The position numbers and the translations under genes are program-made. A DNA stretch of 64,000 nucleotides from an uncultured Candidatus Saccharibacteria bacterium. Its GTDB lineage: Bacteria > Patescibacteriota > Saccharimonadia > Saccharimonadales > Saccharimonadaceae. Every line of letters begins with the position of its first letter. The first letter of the stretch is position 1. Below are positions 25,640 to 35,506 of the stretch, piece by piece. The notes under the pieces were generated by a model, which saw only the letters and a program-made list of their open reading frames with translations, did not search any database and was not told the origin of the DNA. Where the stretch lies: assembly GCA_947302355.1 (NCBI GenBank), contig CAMYUU010000002.1, positions 40,834 through 104,833 of the forward strand, written 5' to 3'.

Positions 25640-28600
25640 ATGTTTTTTTGTAAAATAAAGAGGTTTGGAATTGTAGTAACGACGGCATTTTTGCTGGCTT
25701 TTTTGTACTCTCTAAGTTTTAATACTGCCTCCGTCTCCGCCTATTCCTTAAGTATGTCTACTAACAATTCTATAGAACTAGATGCCGTAGTAGATAATGA
25801 TGGTGTAACTATTAAGGATGAATCTATTAATGTAATATCAGATTGTCGTAGTGGATATAATCTATCTATTGCTACACCACAGGGTAGTGATCTATATGAA
25901 TATAGTAATAATACACAATCTAGTAATACTGCTTCCTTTACCGCAGTAGATGGTACTTCAGATCTAAGTAGTAGTAATAATACTAATAAATGGGGATATA
26001 CACTAACAAGTAATCCTACTAGCTCTACCATCTTCTCTCCACTATCTACTACAGCATCTACATTAAAGACCTCATCTCAAACAGCTAGCCCTAGTAGTGA
26101 TATTAATGATACCTTCCATATTTACTATGGTGTAAAGGTAGATACTTCCATCGTTCCAGGTACTTATAAGATGGCAAATAACGGCACCATCCTTTATTAC
26201 CTCACTATGGATACTACTTGTACACAATATACTGTAGTCTTTAATCCAAATGGCGGCACAGTAACTAGCGGCGGCAGTAATCCTACTCAAGGTATTCAAA
26301 TTGGTGAACCTACTAAACTTGCCAGTGCAGATTCCTTAACTGCTCCTACTGGAACATCCTATATTGATGCAAATAACAATACCATTACTGGACAAGCAGA
26401 TAAACTCTGGGCTTTCTGGGGCTGGAATACACAAATAGATGGTACTGGTGATTGGTATAAAGATAGGGAGTCCGTAACGGATCTAACTAATGTAGGTAGT
26501 ACTATTACCCTTTATGCTCAATGGAAACAAGCTACTTTAGCTGACCTCACTACTTCTACTCCAGCAGGTACCGAAAAAGTGATAGACCATAATGAAATGC
26601 AAGATATGCGTCCTGAAGTCTGCTATAACTCACCTATCACTACCGCTGCTGATGCTCCTGCTGCTACGCTTTTAGATTATCGTGGTAAAGTTACTACTGG
26701 AAGTAATCCAGAACAACCAGAACAATATACTGTATCTAAACTAGCTGATAATCTATGCTGGATGACTACGAACTTAAATCTCGGTCGCACCGGTACCGAT
26801 GGCCCTAATGGTGATGGAACTGTTACTTTAACTAGTGATGACACAGATCTGGCGGATAATACTACTTTTACGCTTCCAGCTAGCACTACGACATCTAATA
26901 CTACAACTACGGCTGCTACTATTCGCACTGCTAACAACAGCGGTACCAATGCTAATGGCACTTATTATTCTTGGGCGGCCGCTGTAGCTAATACTAACTC
27001 AATTAGCACTAGTCCATCTACATCCATTTGTCCAAGAAATTGGGATTTACCTGCTAGTAATCAGTACACTAACTTAAGTACTAAGTCCAGCTATACTTCT
27101 ACAAATCCAACCACTGCGGCTCCTAGTAGTTTCCTGATAAACGGTGGCTTTACTCAGGGTTCATCCTTCTACCAAACTAGCTATAGCCATTTTTGGACCA
27201 ATGTATCATCCTCTACGTCTGCCGCTTATGGAGCTAGGGTAAATAGTACTGCTATGACTACGAGTGCAACCACTAGTTCTACCTATGGTGGTAACAAATA
27301 CTACAGGAAGAATATTCGTTGTGTGGCATCTAATGGTAAAGTCACCATTAACTACGACGGTAACAATAATGATGGTGGTTCTATGACAAGTCAAACTAAT
27401 GTAGAAATCAATTCCACCAACCTCACCAGCAACTCATTCACTAGAACCCACTATGCTTTCAAAAACTGGAATACCGAAGCCAACGGTACGGGTACCACTA
27501 TTGCGAATTCCGCTGCACTTTCCAGCCTAAATCTCGCTCCCGGCTCCACCATCACCCTCTATGCCCAATGGACTCCACAGCGCCAAATCATCTACAACGA
27601 TAACTGTAGCTATAATAATGCTGGCTGTGCTACTAATACTGATACCACTAATACTAGTAGATGGACTAACACTGGCAGCAATATTACTCTCGGTAGCGAT
27701 ACCTACTTCACCACCAGATCTGGCTATGCTATCACTTCCTGGAATACCGCCCGAGATGGTAGCGGTACTAGCTACAATACCTCATCTAGCTACACGGTAC
27801 CATCTGACCTCGCTTCGCCAGACCAAGTCACTCTCTATGCTCAGTGGTCCCCCGCTCTTACCATTAACTACAATAGCAATGGCGGTACCGGTACTATGAC
27901 TGCTCAACGTATCCCAGAAAACACTTCCAAAGCTTTAAAGAGCAATAACTTCACCGCTCCATCTGGTAATTACTTCATTGGTTGGATGACCGAAGAAAGT
28001 AGAGCTACTAATACTGTAGTCTATACTAATGGAGCCACTTACACTACTCCTACTACCGTTACTCCCGGCGATTCTATCACTCTCTACGCCAAATGGGGTC
28101 CTAGATATACTATCGTCTATAACGGCAATAATGCCACAGGTGGCAGTATGGTAAGCAGTGGTACAGAACTAAAACACACCAATATCAATGAAGGAAACAC
28201 CGTAAATCTCTACGCACCTAACTATTACAAGACCAATTACGGTTTCGTCGGTTGGTCACCTAGCGCCACCGCTACCGTAGGTGGTACAGACCCCATCTAT
28301 GGTCCTAATGAATCCATCTCCGCTCCTAGCTACGATGCTTATGGTGAAGAAATCAGTGGCACTAAGACTATCACCCTCTACGCTGTCTGGCTAGAAGCTG
28401 ACTCCACTAAGACTATGCAGACCTTCACCGCTTCGGATTGCCAGAACTTAGCCCAAACTACTTTTGATGTAAACACTAGCAAGATCACCGCTCCAGCTGG
28501 TAGTGTGATAGCCTTAAAAGATCGGCGTGATAATAATGTCTATACAGTAGCCAGACTAGCTGACGGTAACTGTTGGATGACGGAAAACTTACGACTAGAA

Positions 28601-29299
28601 GCTGCAAATACTGTAGGCAATAACCAAACAGACCCATCAGTCACTAACCAGAGTCTAGCCCAAGGTTACGGTGGAGTATTTACCGGCCTAGATAGCACAG
28701 AAAACTCTAACTTCACTAGCACAACTAATGCTACTCCGAACAACTTATATAATAGCACCAATATTACGGGTAGCTACACTGGCTATCGTTTCCCCCGCTA
28801 TAACAACAATAACACCAACACTAGCCTTACTGCCAGCTATAATGGCACAGGAAGCGGCACATACTATAGTTGGTACAGTTACGGCAATTACTACACTTGG
28901 GCTGCCGCTATGGCCAATACTGAATATTATAGCTTTGCTTCCACCGCATCGGGTTCCGAGTCTGCTGGTACCTCCCTCTGTCCCACCAACTGGAGCCTTC
29001 CTACCATTGGTACTACTGAGAAAGATTCTGGCATTCTTTTCCAAAGATATAGTAGCAGTGGTAGCACCAGTAGTGATATGAGTAATCGTTTCCGCACTTT
29101 CCCCAACAATTTCCTCTACTCCGGCAACTTTAGCGACTCGTCCGCGAGCGGTCGTGGCACGCACGGCATCTACTGGAGTAGGTCGGCGTACAGCAGCAAC
29201 AACTCTTACGCTATGCGCCTGGACTCTATGGCTCTCTTCTCGTCCACCAGCGCTAATAAGTACGGCGGTTATAGCGTTCGCTGCCTTATTGGTTCTTAG
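25640..29299 (+). CDS. Giant secreted protein with InlB-type repeats and two FISUMP domains
   Basis: The 1219-residue protein has a signal peptide (ending TASVSA), a Ser/Thr/Asn-rich N-terminal domain and an InlB-type repeat near 195-300 (FNPNGG...ITLYAQW). A FISUMP-like domain follows at 317-560 (LADNLCWMTTNLNLG, TSICPRNWDLP, then NIRCV). Four more InlB-type repeats lie at about 560-925, each ending LYAQW, LYAKW or LYAVW. A second FISUMP domain closes it (LADGNCWMTENLRLE, TSLCPTNWSLP, YSVRCL). There is no anchor. FISUMP and InlB repeats are typical of surface and secreted proteins. Third codon positions are rich in C compared with neighbours, and the last 170 bp are more GC-rich again. Confidence 0.85.
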   Translation: MFFCKIKRFGIVVTTAFLLAFLYSLSFNTASVSAYSLSMSTNNSIELDAVVDNDGVTIKDESINVISDCRSGYNLSIATPQGSDLYEYSNNTQSSNTASFTAVDGTSDLSSSNNTNKWGYTLTSNPTSSTIFSPLSTTASTLKTSSQTASPSSDINDTFHIYYGVKVDTSIVPGTYKMANNGTILYYLTMDTTCTQYTVVFNPNGGTVTSGGSNPTQGIQIGEPTKLASADSLTAPTGTSYIDANNNTITGQADKLWAFWGWNTQIDGTGDWYKDRESVTDLTNVGSTITLYAQWKQATLADLTTSTPAGTEKVIDHNEMQDMRPEVCYNSPITTAADAPAATLLDYRGKVTTGSNPEQPEQYTVSKLADNLCWMTTNLNLGRTGTDGPNGDGTVTLTSDDTDLADNTTFTLPASTTTSNTTTTAATIRTANNSGTNANGTYYSWAAAVANTNSISTSPSTSICPRNWDLPASNQYTNLSTKSSYTSTNPTTAAPSSFLINGGFTQGSSFYQTSYSHFWTNVSSSTSAAYGARVNSTAMTTSATTSSTYGGNKYYRKNIRCVASNGKVTINYDGNNNDGGSMTSQTNVEINSTNLTSNSFTRTHYAFKNWNTEANGTGTTIANSAALSSLNLAPGSTITLYAQWTPQRQIIYNDNCSYNNAGCATNTDTTNTSRWTNTGSNITLGSDTYFTTRSGYAITSWNTARDGSGTSYNTSSSYTVPSDLASPDQVTLYAQWSPALTINYNSNGGTGTMTAQRIPENTSKALKSNNFTAPSGNYFIGWMTEESRATNTVVYTNGATYTTPTTVTPGDSITLYAKWGPRYTIVYNGNNATGGSMVSSGTELKHTNINEGNTVNLYAPNYYKTNYGFVGWSPSATATVGGTDPIYGPNESISAPSYDAYGEEISGTKTITLYAVWLEADSTKTMQTFTASDCQNLAQTTFDVNTSKITAPAGSVIALKDRRDNNVYTVARLADGNCWMTENLRLEAANTVGNNQTDPSVTNQSLAQGYGGVFTGLDSTENSNFTSTTNATPNNLYNSTNITGSYTGYRFPRYNNNNTNTSLTASYNGTGSGTYYSWYSYGNYYTWAAAMANTEYYSFASTASGSESAGTSLCPTNWSLPTIGTTEKDSGILFQRYSSSGSTSSDMSNRFRTFPNNFLYSGNFSDSSASGRGTHGIYWSRSAYSSNNSYAMRLDSMALFSSTSANKYGGYSVRCLIGS

Positions 29300-29322
29300 T
29301 TCCCCTGGCAGATGCAGGCAAC

Positions 29323-29383
29323 GAAATTACTGTTACTCCGACCAAAGCGAGCCATGCGAGCCGAAGGAGTGATGGTAATTTTC
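29323..29383. repeat. Palindromic element PE4 (reverse orientation)
   Basis: Arms gaaattactgttactcc and ggagtgatggtaattttc pair with one bulge and a GT. On the minus strand the core ggctcgcatggctcg-ctttggtc resembles the PE core. It follows the giant gene and probably ends its transcript. Confidence 0.6.
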
Positions 29384-29468
29384 CTTAGCCCCGCGGGAAA
29401 TAACCATAAGCATTTTTTGAAACGGCAGAATCTGATATGATAATTATACGATAAGAGAGGTAGTGGAT

Positions 29469-29567
29469 ATGAAAGTAACACGCGAAAAGACTAGTGCCGA
29501 GAAGTTGAGTGGGATTATTTCTCATATGAAATGGAAACAGGTAGTATGTGTAGTGTCCAATAAATAG
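29469..29567 (+). CDS. Possible 32-aa ORF or gene remnant
   Basis: After a -10-like tatgat and AGAGAGGT, ATG at 29469 opens a 32-codon frame (MKVTREKTSAEKLSG...). No family is recognised and coding is unproven. The rest of 29300-29735 holds only PE4 and a 9-bp inverted repeat (ctattccga at 29606, tcggaatag at 29639). Confidence 0.25.
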   Translation: MKVTREKTSAEKLSGIISHMKWKQVVCVVSNK

Positions 29568-29735
29568 TATATTCTCCCGATAACCTATTAACTCTGGTTC
29601 TTGGTCTATTCCGAATTTTCTGCACATTATACACTTTTTCGGAATAGTCTTGTTTGAAATTCATCCTTAACTCTAGCTTATTTTGCATGGGTGACACCAG
29701 AGGAAAATTATAGCTAGTTTTAAGCTTATTTGTGG

Positions 29736-29741
29736 TATAAT
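29736..29741 (+). promoter_or_regulatory. -10 box of the tRNA-Pro cluster
   Basis: TATAAT lies 10 bp before the first tRNA-Pro. Confidence 0.6.
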
Positions 29742-29751
29742 ATATATACGG

Positions 29752-29827
29752 CTGGGTGTGGCGCAGTTGGTAGCGCGCGACTTTTGGGAAGTCGAGGCCG
29801 CTGGTTCGAGTCCAGTCACCCAGACCA
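29752..29827 (+). tRNA. tRNA-Pro (UGG)
   Basis: Acceptor CTGGGTG pairs with CACCCAG; anticodon loop TTTGGGA gives UGG; the T-loop GTTCGAG is normal; CCA is encoded. Confidence 0.95.
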
Positions 29828-29844
29828 TTTTTTATAAGTTAAAA

Positions 29845-29921
29845 CGGGGCTTGGCGCAGCCCGGTAGCGCGCACGCATGGGGTGCGTGAGGTCAGGAGTT
29901 CAAATCTCCTAGCCCCGACCA
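29845..29921 (+). tRNA. tRNA-Pro (GGG)
   Basis: Acceptor CGGGGCT pairs with AGCCCCG; anticodon stem CACGC/GCGTG with loop ATGGGGT gives GGG; CCA is encoded. Position 32 is A, which is unusual. Confidence 0.9.
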
Positions 29922-30015
29922 TACCAGGAGCTGGGCGAAAAGAAAACTTGTTTTCTTTTCCGAAGCGACGCAGTATGGTCTGCCTTTGCGAAGCAAAGGA
30001 TGACCAGGTTCACGA

Positions 30016-30091
30016 CTGGGTGTGGCGCAGTTGGTAGCGCGCAGCGTTCGGGACGCTGAGGTCGTCAGTTCAAGTCTGATCACCCAGACCA
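30016..30091 (+). tRNA. tRNA-Pro (CGG)
   Basis: Acceptor CTGGGTG pairs with CACCCAG; stem CAGCG/CGCTG with loop TTCGGGA gives CGG; CCA is encoded. The acceptor and D-arm are identical to tRNA-Pro(UGG), so the two are recent duplicates with changed anticodon arms. Confidence 0.95.
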
Positions 30092-30117
30092 TATCTAAAA
30101 TAAGGAGGCAATTAGTA

Positions 30118-32040
30118 GTGGCGGATAAAATTAAAAACAGCACAAGTGGTAAGAATGTAAATAAGAATGCTTCTAATCTTTCTAGAAGTTTTTTGTTTAC
30201 TTTGGTATTGATTGGTTTTGGCGCATTATTAATATATAGCTTTAATTCGAATACCGTAAAAAAGACTGAAGTTCCGATTTCCGAAGTGATTACTAGGGCC
30301 AACGACCCAAATGGCGACATTAAAAAAATCACCGTTACCGGCAACAATCTTGATATTACTTTAAAGGGCAAAGACCAACCTACCGAAACTTCCATTAAAG
30401 ATGGCTCTGGCACTTTGTATGACCAAGGCCTTGTAAACTACTGCGATAAACTTGTAGACGAAGAACTCACTAAATGCCAAGAAAAATATCCAGTTATAGA
30501 ATACAAAGAAGACATAAATACCTGGGGCATTATATTAGACGTTGCTTTAACGGTTTTGCCAATTATCGCTATAGTGATTTTCTTCTCCTGGATGATGAAG
30601 CAGGCCAATATGGCCAATAGTCAATCTATGTCTTTTGGCAAATCGCGCGCTAGGCTTTATGGACCAGATAAGAAAAAGGTTACTTTTAAAGATGTAGCAG
30701 GCAACGAAGCAGCGAAGCAAGATTTGACTGAGATTGTAGATTTCTTGAAGAGTCCTAAAAAATATGAGAAGTTGGGAGCTAAGATTCCACGTGGGGTACT
30801 TTTAGCTGGTGACCCGGGTACTGGTAAAACGTTGATGGCGCGGGCGGTGGCTGGTGAGGCTAATGTGCCGTTTTTCTCAATTTCGGGTTCGGAATTTGCT
30901 GAGATGTTTGTAGGCGTAGGCGCTTCTAGGGTGCGAGATCTATTTAATAAGGCTAAGAAGAATGCTCCTTCAATCATCTTTATTGATGAGATTGATGCTG
31001 TAGCGCACAAGCGTGATGCTAGGGGCGGGGCAGGTCGCGAGGATGAGCAGACTTTGAACCAAATTTTGGTAGAAATGGATGGATTTGATAACGATTCGGG
31101 CGTGATTGTGATGGCGGCGACTAACCGAGTGGATATGCTCGATAAAGCTCTTCTTCGCCCTGGGCGTTTTGATCGGCACGTAAATGTAACTTTGCCTGAA
31201 AGAAAAGATAGATTAGAAATTCTGAAGGTACATTTTAAGGGTAAGCCAGTAGAGGAGGATGTAGATCTTGAATCTTTGGCCAAGAAGACGGCTGGCTCAT
31301 CTGGGGCGGATCTGGCCAACATTGCGAATGAGGCGGCTATTACTGCGGCACGTGAAGGACATAAAGCGATTTCTAATAAGGATTTGACCGAAGCGTTTGA
31401 ACGTGTGGCGATTGGGCCAGAGCGCAAGAGTAAAGTCATGAATGAAAAAGAACGTAAAATTACAGCTTATCATGAGGCAGGTCACGCCGTAGTGGGACAT
31501 GTACTGCCAGATTCGGATCCGGTACACAAAGTGACTATTATTCCGAGGGGGCAAACTGGTGGTGTGACTTGGTTCTTGCCACCAGAAGACCGTAGCTACA
31601 AGAATATTTATGAATTAAAGGATATCTTGGCGCGGGCAATGGGTGGCCGCATGGCAGAAAAATTGATTTTTGGTAAAGACGCAATTACTACTGGTGCATC
31701 TTCGGATCTTAAGAATGTAGCAGAGCTAGCGAAGTCAATGATTGTGGAAGAAGGTATGGGTGAAGGAACGCGTAATTTGGTATTTCCTTCGGAAGCTACT
31801 GGCTATTATACTATTACAGCTGGCAAGCCGTATTCGGAAAAAACTTCAGAGGCAATTGACGCCGAGATAAAGAAATTGTCTGATGAGGCGGCTAAGAGGG
31901 CGGAGGAAGTATTGAAGGCCAATAAGTCAGTTCTAGATAAATTAGCTGAAGAGTTGCTCAAACATGAGACTTTGGAAGAGGCAGAGCTTGAGCCATTACT
32001 AAAACCAGCAAAATTACCTACTATCGTAAAGTTACATTAA
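30118..32040 (+). CDS. ftsH: ATP-dependent zinc metalloprotease FtsH
   Basis: FtsH extracts and degrades membrane and soluble proteins. I start at GTG 30118, 9 nt after AAGGAGG; the track ORF runs through tRNA-Pro. The 640-residue protein has two transmembrane helices (about 22-42 and 145-165), an AAA domain with Walker A GDPGTGKT, Walker [11 protein letters not shown], the second region of homology around [20 protein letters not shown], and the zinc site HEAGH. The order and length are typical. It shares a transcript direction with the tRNA-Pro cluster. Confidence 0.97.
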   Translation: MADKIKNSTSGKNVNKNASNLSRSFLFTLVLIGFGALLIYSFNSNTVKKTEVPISEVITRANDPNGDIKKITVTGNNLDITLKGKDQPTETSIKDGSGTLYDQGLVNYCDKLVDEELTKCQEKYPVIEYKEDINTWGIILDVALTVLPIIAIVIFFSWMMKQANMANSQSMSFGKSRARLYGPDKKKVTFKDVAGNEAAKQDLTEIVDFLKSPKKYEKLGAKIPRGVLLAGDPGTGKTLMARAVAGEANVPFFSISGSEFAEMFVGVGASRVRDLFNKAKKNAPSIIFIDEIDAVAHKRDARGGAGREDEQTLNQILVEMDGFDNDSGVIVMAATNRVDMLDKALLRPGRFDRHVNVTLPERKDRLEILKVHFKGKPVEEDVDLESLAKKTAGSSGADLANIANEAAITAAREGHKAISNKDLTEAFERVAIGPERKSKVMNEKERKITAYHEAGHAVVGHVLPDSDPVHKVTIIPRGQTGGVTWFLPPEDRSYKNIYELKDILARAMGGRMAEKLIFGKDAITTGASSDLKNVAELAKSMIVEEGMGEGTRNLVFPSEATGYYTITAGKPYSEKTSEAIDAEIKKLSDEAAKRAEEVLKANKSVLDKLAEELLKHETLEEAELEPLLKPAKLPTIVKLH

Positions 32041-32050
32041 CATTATAAAC

Positions 32051-32160
32051 AATCACATAATACTTTTTGGGGACGGGTCGCTCGCGCCCGTCGTTACGGG
32101 GCTCGCGCCCTTCATCCTCGGCCGTAGCCTCCGGACACCCCAAAAAGTATTAATGTGATT
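32051..32160. repeat. Palindromic element PE5 (divergent core)
   Basis: Arms aatcacataatactttttgg and (right) ccaaaaagtattaatgtgat are complementary apart from one or two positions. The GC-rich core has gggtcgctcgcgcccg and cctcggccg and only partly resembles the other cores. It lies between ftsH and the aminopeptidase. Confidence 0.7.
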
Positions 32161-32176
32161 ATTTAGGAGATAATAA

Positions 32177-34639
32177 ATGGAAAGGTTATTAGAATATTTC
32201 GTACCAGAAAAGTATAGTTTGGATTTAGGTGTAAATAAGTTTAACAAAAAGATAGGTGGGGTGATAATAATAGTTGGTGAAGCAAAATCGGAAATAATTA
32301 AGTTTCATGCGGTAGGGTTAAAAATAGCGCAAGTTTTTGTAAATGATGACGAAGCAAAATTTGAGAACAAAGATGATGTCTTGACGATTTTTGAAGTGCC
32401 CAAGGGGAAAATAGAAGTCACAGTGCGCTACGATGGAACTTTGAATGAAAACATGGAGGGGGTTTATTTGTCTACCTATGAGCATGATGGCGAGACGGAG
32501 CTAGTGGTGGCGACGCAATTTGAGAGCCATTATGCTAGGGAGGCATTTCCTTGTATAGACGAGCCGGCGGCAAAGGCGGAATTTAAATTGAAGTTGACCG
32601 TGCCGGAAGTTGAGGGTGAGATTGTACTCGCAAATACTCCGATAGAAAAAAACAAGAAACATTTCACAGTTCCGGATGGAAAGCATACGATTTTTTATGA
32701 AGATGATGGTAAAAAGGCGGCAAAAACGTATCGTGAATATGAGTTTGAAACGACGCCGAGGATGTCTACGTATTTACTTGCATGGGTAATTGGTAGATTC
32801 CATGGGAAGACTATTAAAAATGAGCATGGCGTGGAAATTACTACGTATTGCGCTTTGAATCAAGAACTAAATACCGTGGATTTCGCGAATGAAATTGCGG
32901 CAAAAAGTTTAGAGTTTTATGATGATAATTTTAAGGAACCTTATCCGTTGAAGAAATTAGATCAGGTAGCGTTACCAGATTTTGAGGCGGGAGCAATGGA
33001 AAACTGGGGATTAGTGACTTATCGGGAATCGATGCTTTTAGTCGGTAAGTCTGCGACTTTAGGTGCAAAGAAGGCGGTGGCGATTACGGTGGCGCATGAA
33101 CTTTCGCATCAGTGGTTTGGTGACCTTGTGACGATGGAGTGGTGGGATGATTTGTGGCTTAATGAATCATTTGCTAGTGTAATGGAATACTATGCAGTTG
33201 ATTTTGTTCATCCAGAATATAAGATTTTTGAAAGTTTCTTTACTGGTGATTGTTATGCGGCTTTGCTTCGTGATGCGCATCTAGGCGTACAATCTGTGCA
33301 CCAGGATGTGAAAACGCCGGAGGAAATTGCGACGTTATTTGATGGTGCGATTGTGTATGCGAAGGGAGCGAGATTGATGCTAATGATGATTCGCTTGATG
33401 GGCTGGAAGAATTTTTGCAAGGGAATTGCTGACTATTTTAATAAGTACAAGTATCAGAATACGGTGGGTGATGATTTGTGGGCGGCCTTGAAACCTTATG
33501 CAGATTTTGATCCTGGTAAATTGATGCATGCATTTATTGATAAGCCTGGGTATCCAGTAATTACCAACGAAGGCGATAATTTTAAGAGGTTCAGTCAAAA
33601 AAGATTTTTGCTAGATGGGCCATTGAAAAAAGAAGAATGGCCGATTCCGGAAGTTATGGAAGACATGAGTGGGCATTATGTACTAGATTTAGGCAAAACT
33701 GAATTTGATGAAAGGTTAAAGAAATTTGATGAGTTAGGGTTAGAGGAAAAGCTTAGGCTATTGATTGATCGAGATTTGATTACGCAGGCTGGACTTCAAA
33801 GCGCAGCGTCTTTGGTGCCTCTAGCTATGAGATTTAAAAATGAGAGCGCTCCAGCAGTTTGGAATAAAGTCGCAGCGTTAATAGCGAATTTAAGGATATA
33901 TTTTGATAATGATTCTGACGAGGAGAAGCTTCTTAAAAAATATGTATATAATTTGATAGATGGCAAGCTGAAAGAGGTTGGCATAAAGACGCAAAAAAAT
34001 GACGATGAAGATATGATTCGTTTACGGGCGAACTTGATGGGACTAGATTATTTTGCGGAAGATGAAACGCGTTTTAAAGAATTAGTAAAGCTTTATAATG
34101 ATGATCCTAAAAAAATGGATCCAGAAATTCGTGATGATATTTTGAGTGCGAAAGTATATTTGGAGCCAGAGATTGTAGATGTGTATTTGGAGAAATATAA
34201 GGCTGAGGTAGACCCAGATATTAAGTTTGATTATTTGGCGGCAGCTGCACTAGTGCGTGATGAAAAACAATTAGCGAAGGTTTTGGCTTTGCTTGGTAAT
34301 TTTGAAGTTGTGAAGCCACAAGATCAGCTTTATCTATTTATCTATCTTTATCGCAATCCGAAGTCAAAGGTGCAAACTTTTGATTGGATGGTAAATAATT
34401 GGGATTTGGTGAAAAAGACTGGTGGGGATAAGACTTTAAGTGATTATCCGATGCTGGTGGGGAGATTGGCTAGAACGGAAGAAGAGCTGGAAAAATATGT
34501 AAAATTCTTTGGGCCGATGCGAGATGATCCGGCGGTGGCGCGTGCTGTTACGATTGGCGAAAATGAAATTAGGGCCAGGATTAAGCTAATTTGCAAGAAT
34601 GCTCTGAAAGTACAAAAAGCACTTGAAAAACAATTATAG
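32177..34639 (+). CDS. pepN: M1-family zinc aminopeptidase
   Basis: It removes N-terminal amino acids from peptides, supplying amino acids, including arginine for the arc pathway (inference). The 820-residue protein has the substrate motif GAMENWGLVTYRE and zinc site HELSHQWFGDLVTMEWWDDL followed by NESFA, which supplies the third ligand Glu. The C-terminal half is a helical ERAP1-like domain. GGAGA precedes the ATG. Gene name by family; specificity is not determined. Confidence 0.92.
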   Translation: MERLLEYFVPEKYSLDLGVNKFNKKIGGVIIIVGEAKSEIIKFHAVGLKIAQVFVNDDEAKFENKDDVLTIFEVPKGKIEVTVRYDGTLNENMEGVYLSTYEHDGETELVVATQFESHYAREAFPCIDEPAAKAEFKLKLTVPEVEGEIVLANTPIEKNKKHFTVPDGKHTIFYEDDGKKAAKTYREYEFETTPRMSTYLLAWVIGRFHGKTIKNEHGVEITTYCALNQELNTVDFANEIAAKSLEFYDDNFKEPYPLKKLDQVALPDFEAGAMENWGLVTYRESMLLVGKSATLGAKKAVAITVAHELSHQWFGDLVTMEWWDDLWLNESFASVMEYYAVDFVHPEYKIFESFFTGDCYAALLRDAHLGVQSVHQDVKTPEEIATLFDGAIVYAKGARLMLMMIRLMGWKNFCKGIADYFNKYKYQNTVGDDLWAALKPYADFDPGKLMHAFIDKPGYPVITNEGDNFKRFSQKRFLLDGPLKKEEWPIPEVMEDMSGHYVLDLGKTEFDERLKKFDELGLEEKLRLLIDRDLITQAGLQSAASLVPLAMRFKNESAPAVWNKVAALIANLRIYFDNDSDEEKLLKKYVYNLIDGKLKEVGIKTQKNDDEDMIRLRANLMGLDYFAEDETRFKELVKLYNDDPKKMDPEIRDDILSAKVYLEPEIVDVYLEKYKAEVDPDIKFDYLAAAALVRDEKQLAKVLALLGNFEVVKPQDQLYLFIYLYRNPKSKVQTFDWMVNNWDLVKKTGGDKTLSDYPMLVGRLARTEEELEKYVKFFGPMRDDPAVARAVTIGENEIRARIKLICKNALKVQKALEKQL

Positions 34640-34744
34640 ACTAACCACGAGCCACTCTAAAGTTGCCTAATCTCGAAGAACATGAGAGTAGTTTGAACTC
34701 CTCATATGTCTGGGTTAAAAATTCGGATTAGTAAAGTTTCCTAT

Positions 34745-34773
34745 AAAAAATCCCCCGAGCTGGTATCGGGGGC
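34745..34773 (-). terminator. Terminator of the 34877 gene
   Basis: On the minus strand gcccccgatac/cagctcggggg ends in ATTTTTT. The rest of 34640-34876 has no gene; a gttgcctaatc...gattag hint of folding is weak. Confidence 0.8.
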
Positions 34774-34876
34774 AAACCAGGAAGAGCAATTGCAGATTTC
34801 ATATCGACTACACTACGCTACGCGACTTATTTCCGGGTCGGTTTCCCGGCTGGTTTCTGAAATCGTCAGACGATGA

Positions 34877-35302
34877 TTACCAGATTATTGTTTCGCGTAA
34901 TACCGTTCTGTCGCAGCTACCGTGGCTCGCTATCATTTGAAAGGAAGTGGTGGGGTTATGAGGGTTGGGCCCTAACCATTCCCAAGCATAGTCATAATTG
35001 AGATGACTATTGTAGTGGCCGTAAGTCGGTGACGACATCTCGATTTCCCATTCTGCGGCGTCGTGCTGCCATTGGGCATCTTCGGTGACGTCTATCACCG
35101 CATACGCGCAGATTGCCTCTGCAAGCCTCTTCGTCAAGGCGCAGGGGTGAGTTTTGTCGAACTTCTCGACTATCTCCTTGGCTGTCCAGGCGATGGCGTC
35201 GAAGTCTTCGATAGACTTCATCTTTGAAGTCTGTTCCTCCATCTCGGTGACAGCCTCAAACATCGCATCAAATAGTTCATTTTTTTCTTGTTCCGTAGTC
35301 AT
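34877..35302 (-). CDS. Hypothetical acidic protein with atypical codon use
   Basis: The 141-residue soluble protein is unrecognised. It starts with a Glu/Lys-rich helical part and ends with a Trp/Tyr/His/Pro-rich part (DYAWEWLGPNPHNP). AAGGGA lies before the ATG and a consensus promoter about 80 nt upstream gives it a long leader. Codons are GC-rich relative to flanking genes, like 4029 and 4561. It is a stand-alone unit with its own terminator, consistent with an acquired gene. Confidence 0.65.
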   Translation of the reverse strand: MTTEQEKNELFDAMFEAVTEMEEQTSKMKSIEDFDAIAWTAKEIVEKFDKTHPCALTKRLAEAICAYAVIDVTEDAQWQHDAAEWEIEMSSPTYGHYNSHLNYDYAWEWLGPNPHNPTTSFQMIASHGSCDRTVLRETIIW

Positions 35303-35380
35303 GATAGCTTTCCCTTGCTTTTCCGAGTTTTAAGGTGCCAGGCCTTTGCCTAGATAAACTCATTTTGAGCTTATGCTTTT

Positions 35381-35409
35381 ATTGTATCATACTTTGTTAT
35401 ATTTGTCAA
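35381..35409 (-). promoter_or_regulatory. Consensus promoter, minus strand
   Basis: TTGACA (35404-35409) and TACAAT (35381-35386) have a 17-bp spacer. The leader contains short hairpins (ctcaaaatgag; aggcaaaggcct). Confidence 0.85.
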
Positions 35410-35506
35410 TAGGCGCGTATTAACTCAACACCCTCTCAATAAAATCCTAAGATACCACCCAAACTGTATAACTCAAGAAGTCAATGGAAATAACAGATGA
35501 TTTTTT

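Noticed and set aside
29917-30010. Additional PE copy between tRNA-Pro genes
   Set aside because: There are hairpins (gaccatac/gtatggtc and aagaaaac/gttttctt) but the PE core is absent, so I left it out of the family.
29892-30413. 173-aa minus-strand ORF
   Set aside because: It runs through two tRNA-Pro genes and the start of ftsH, so it is not a real gene.
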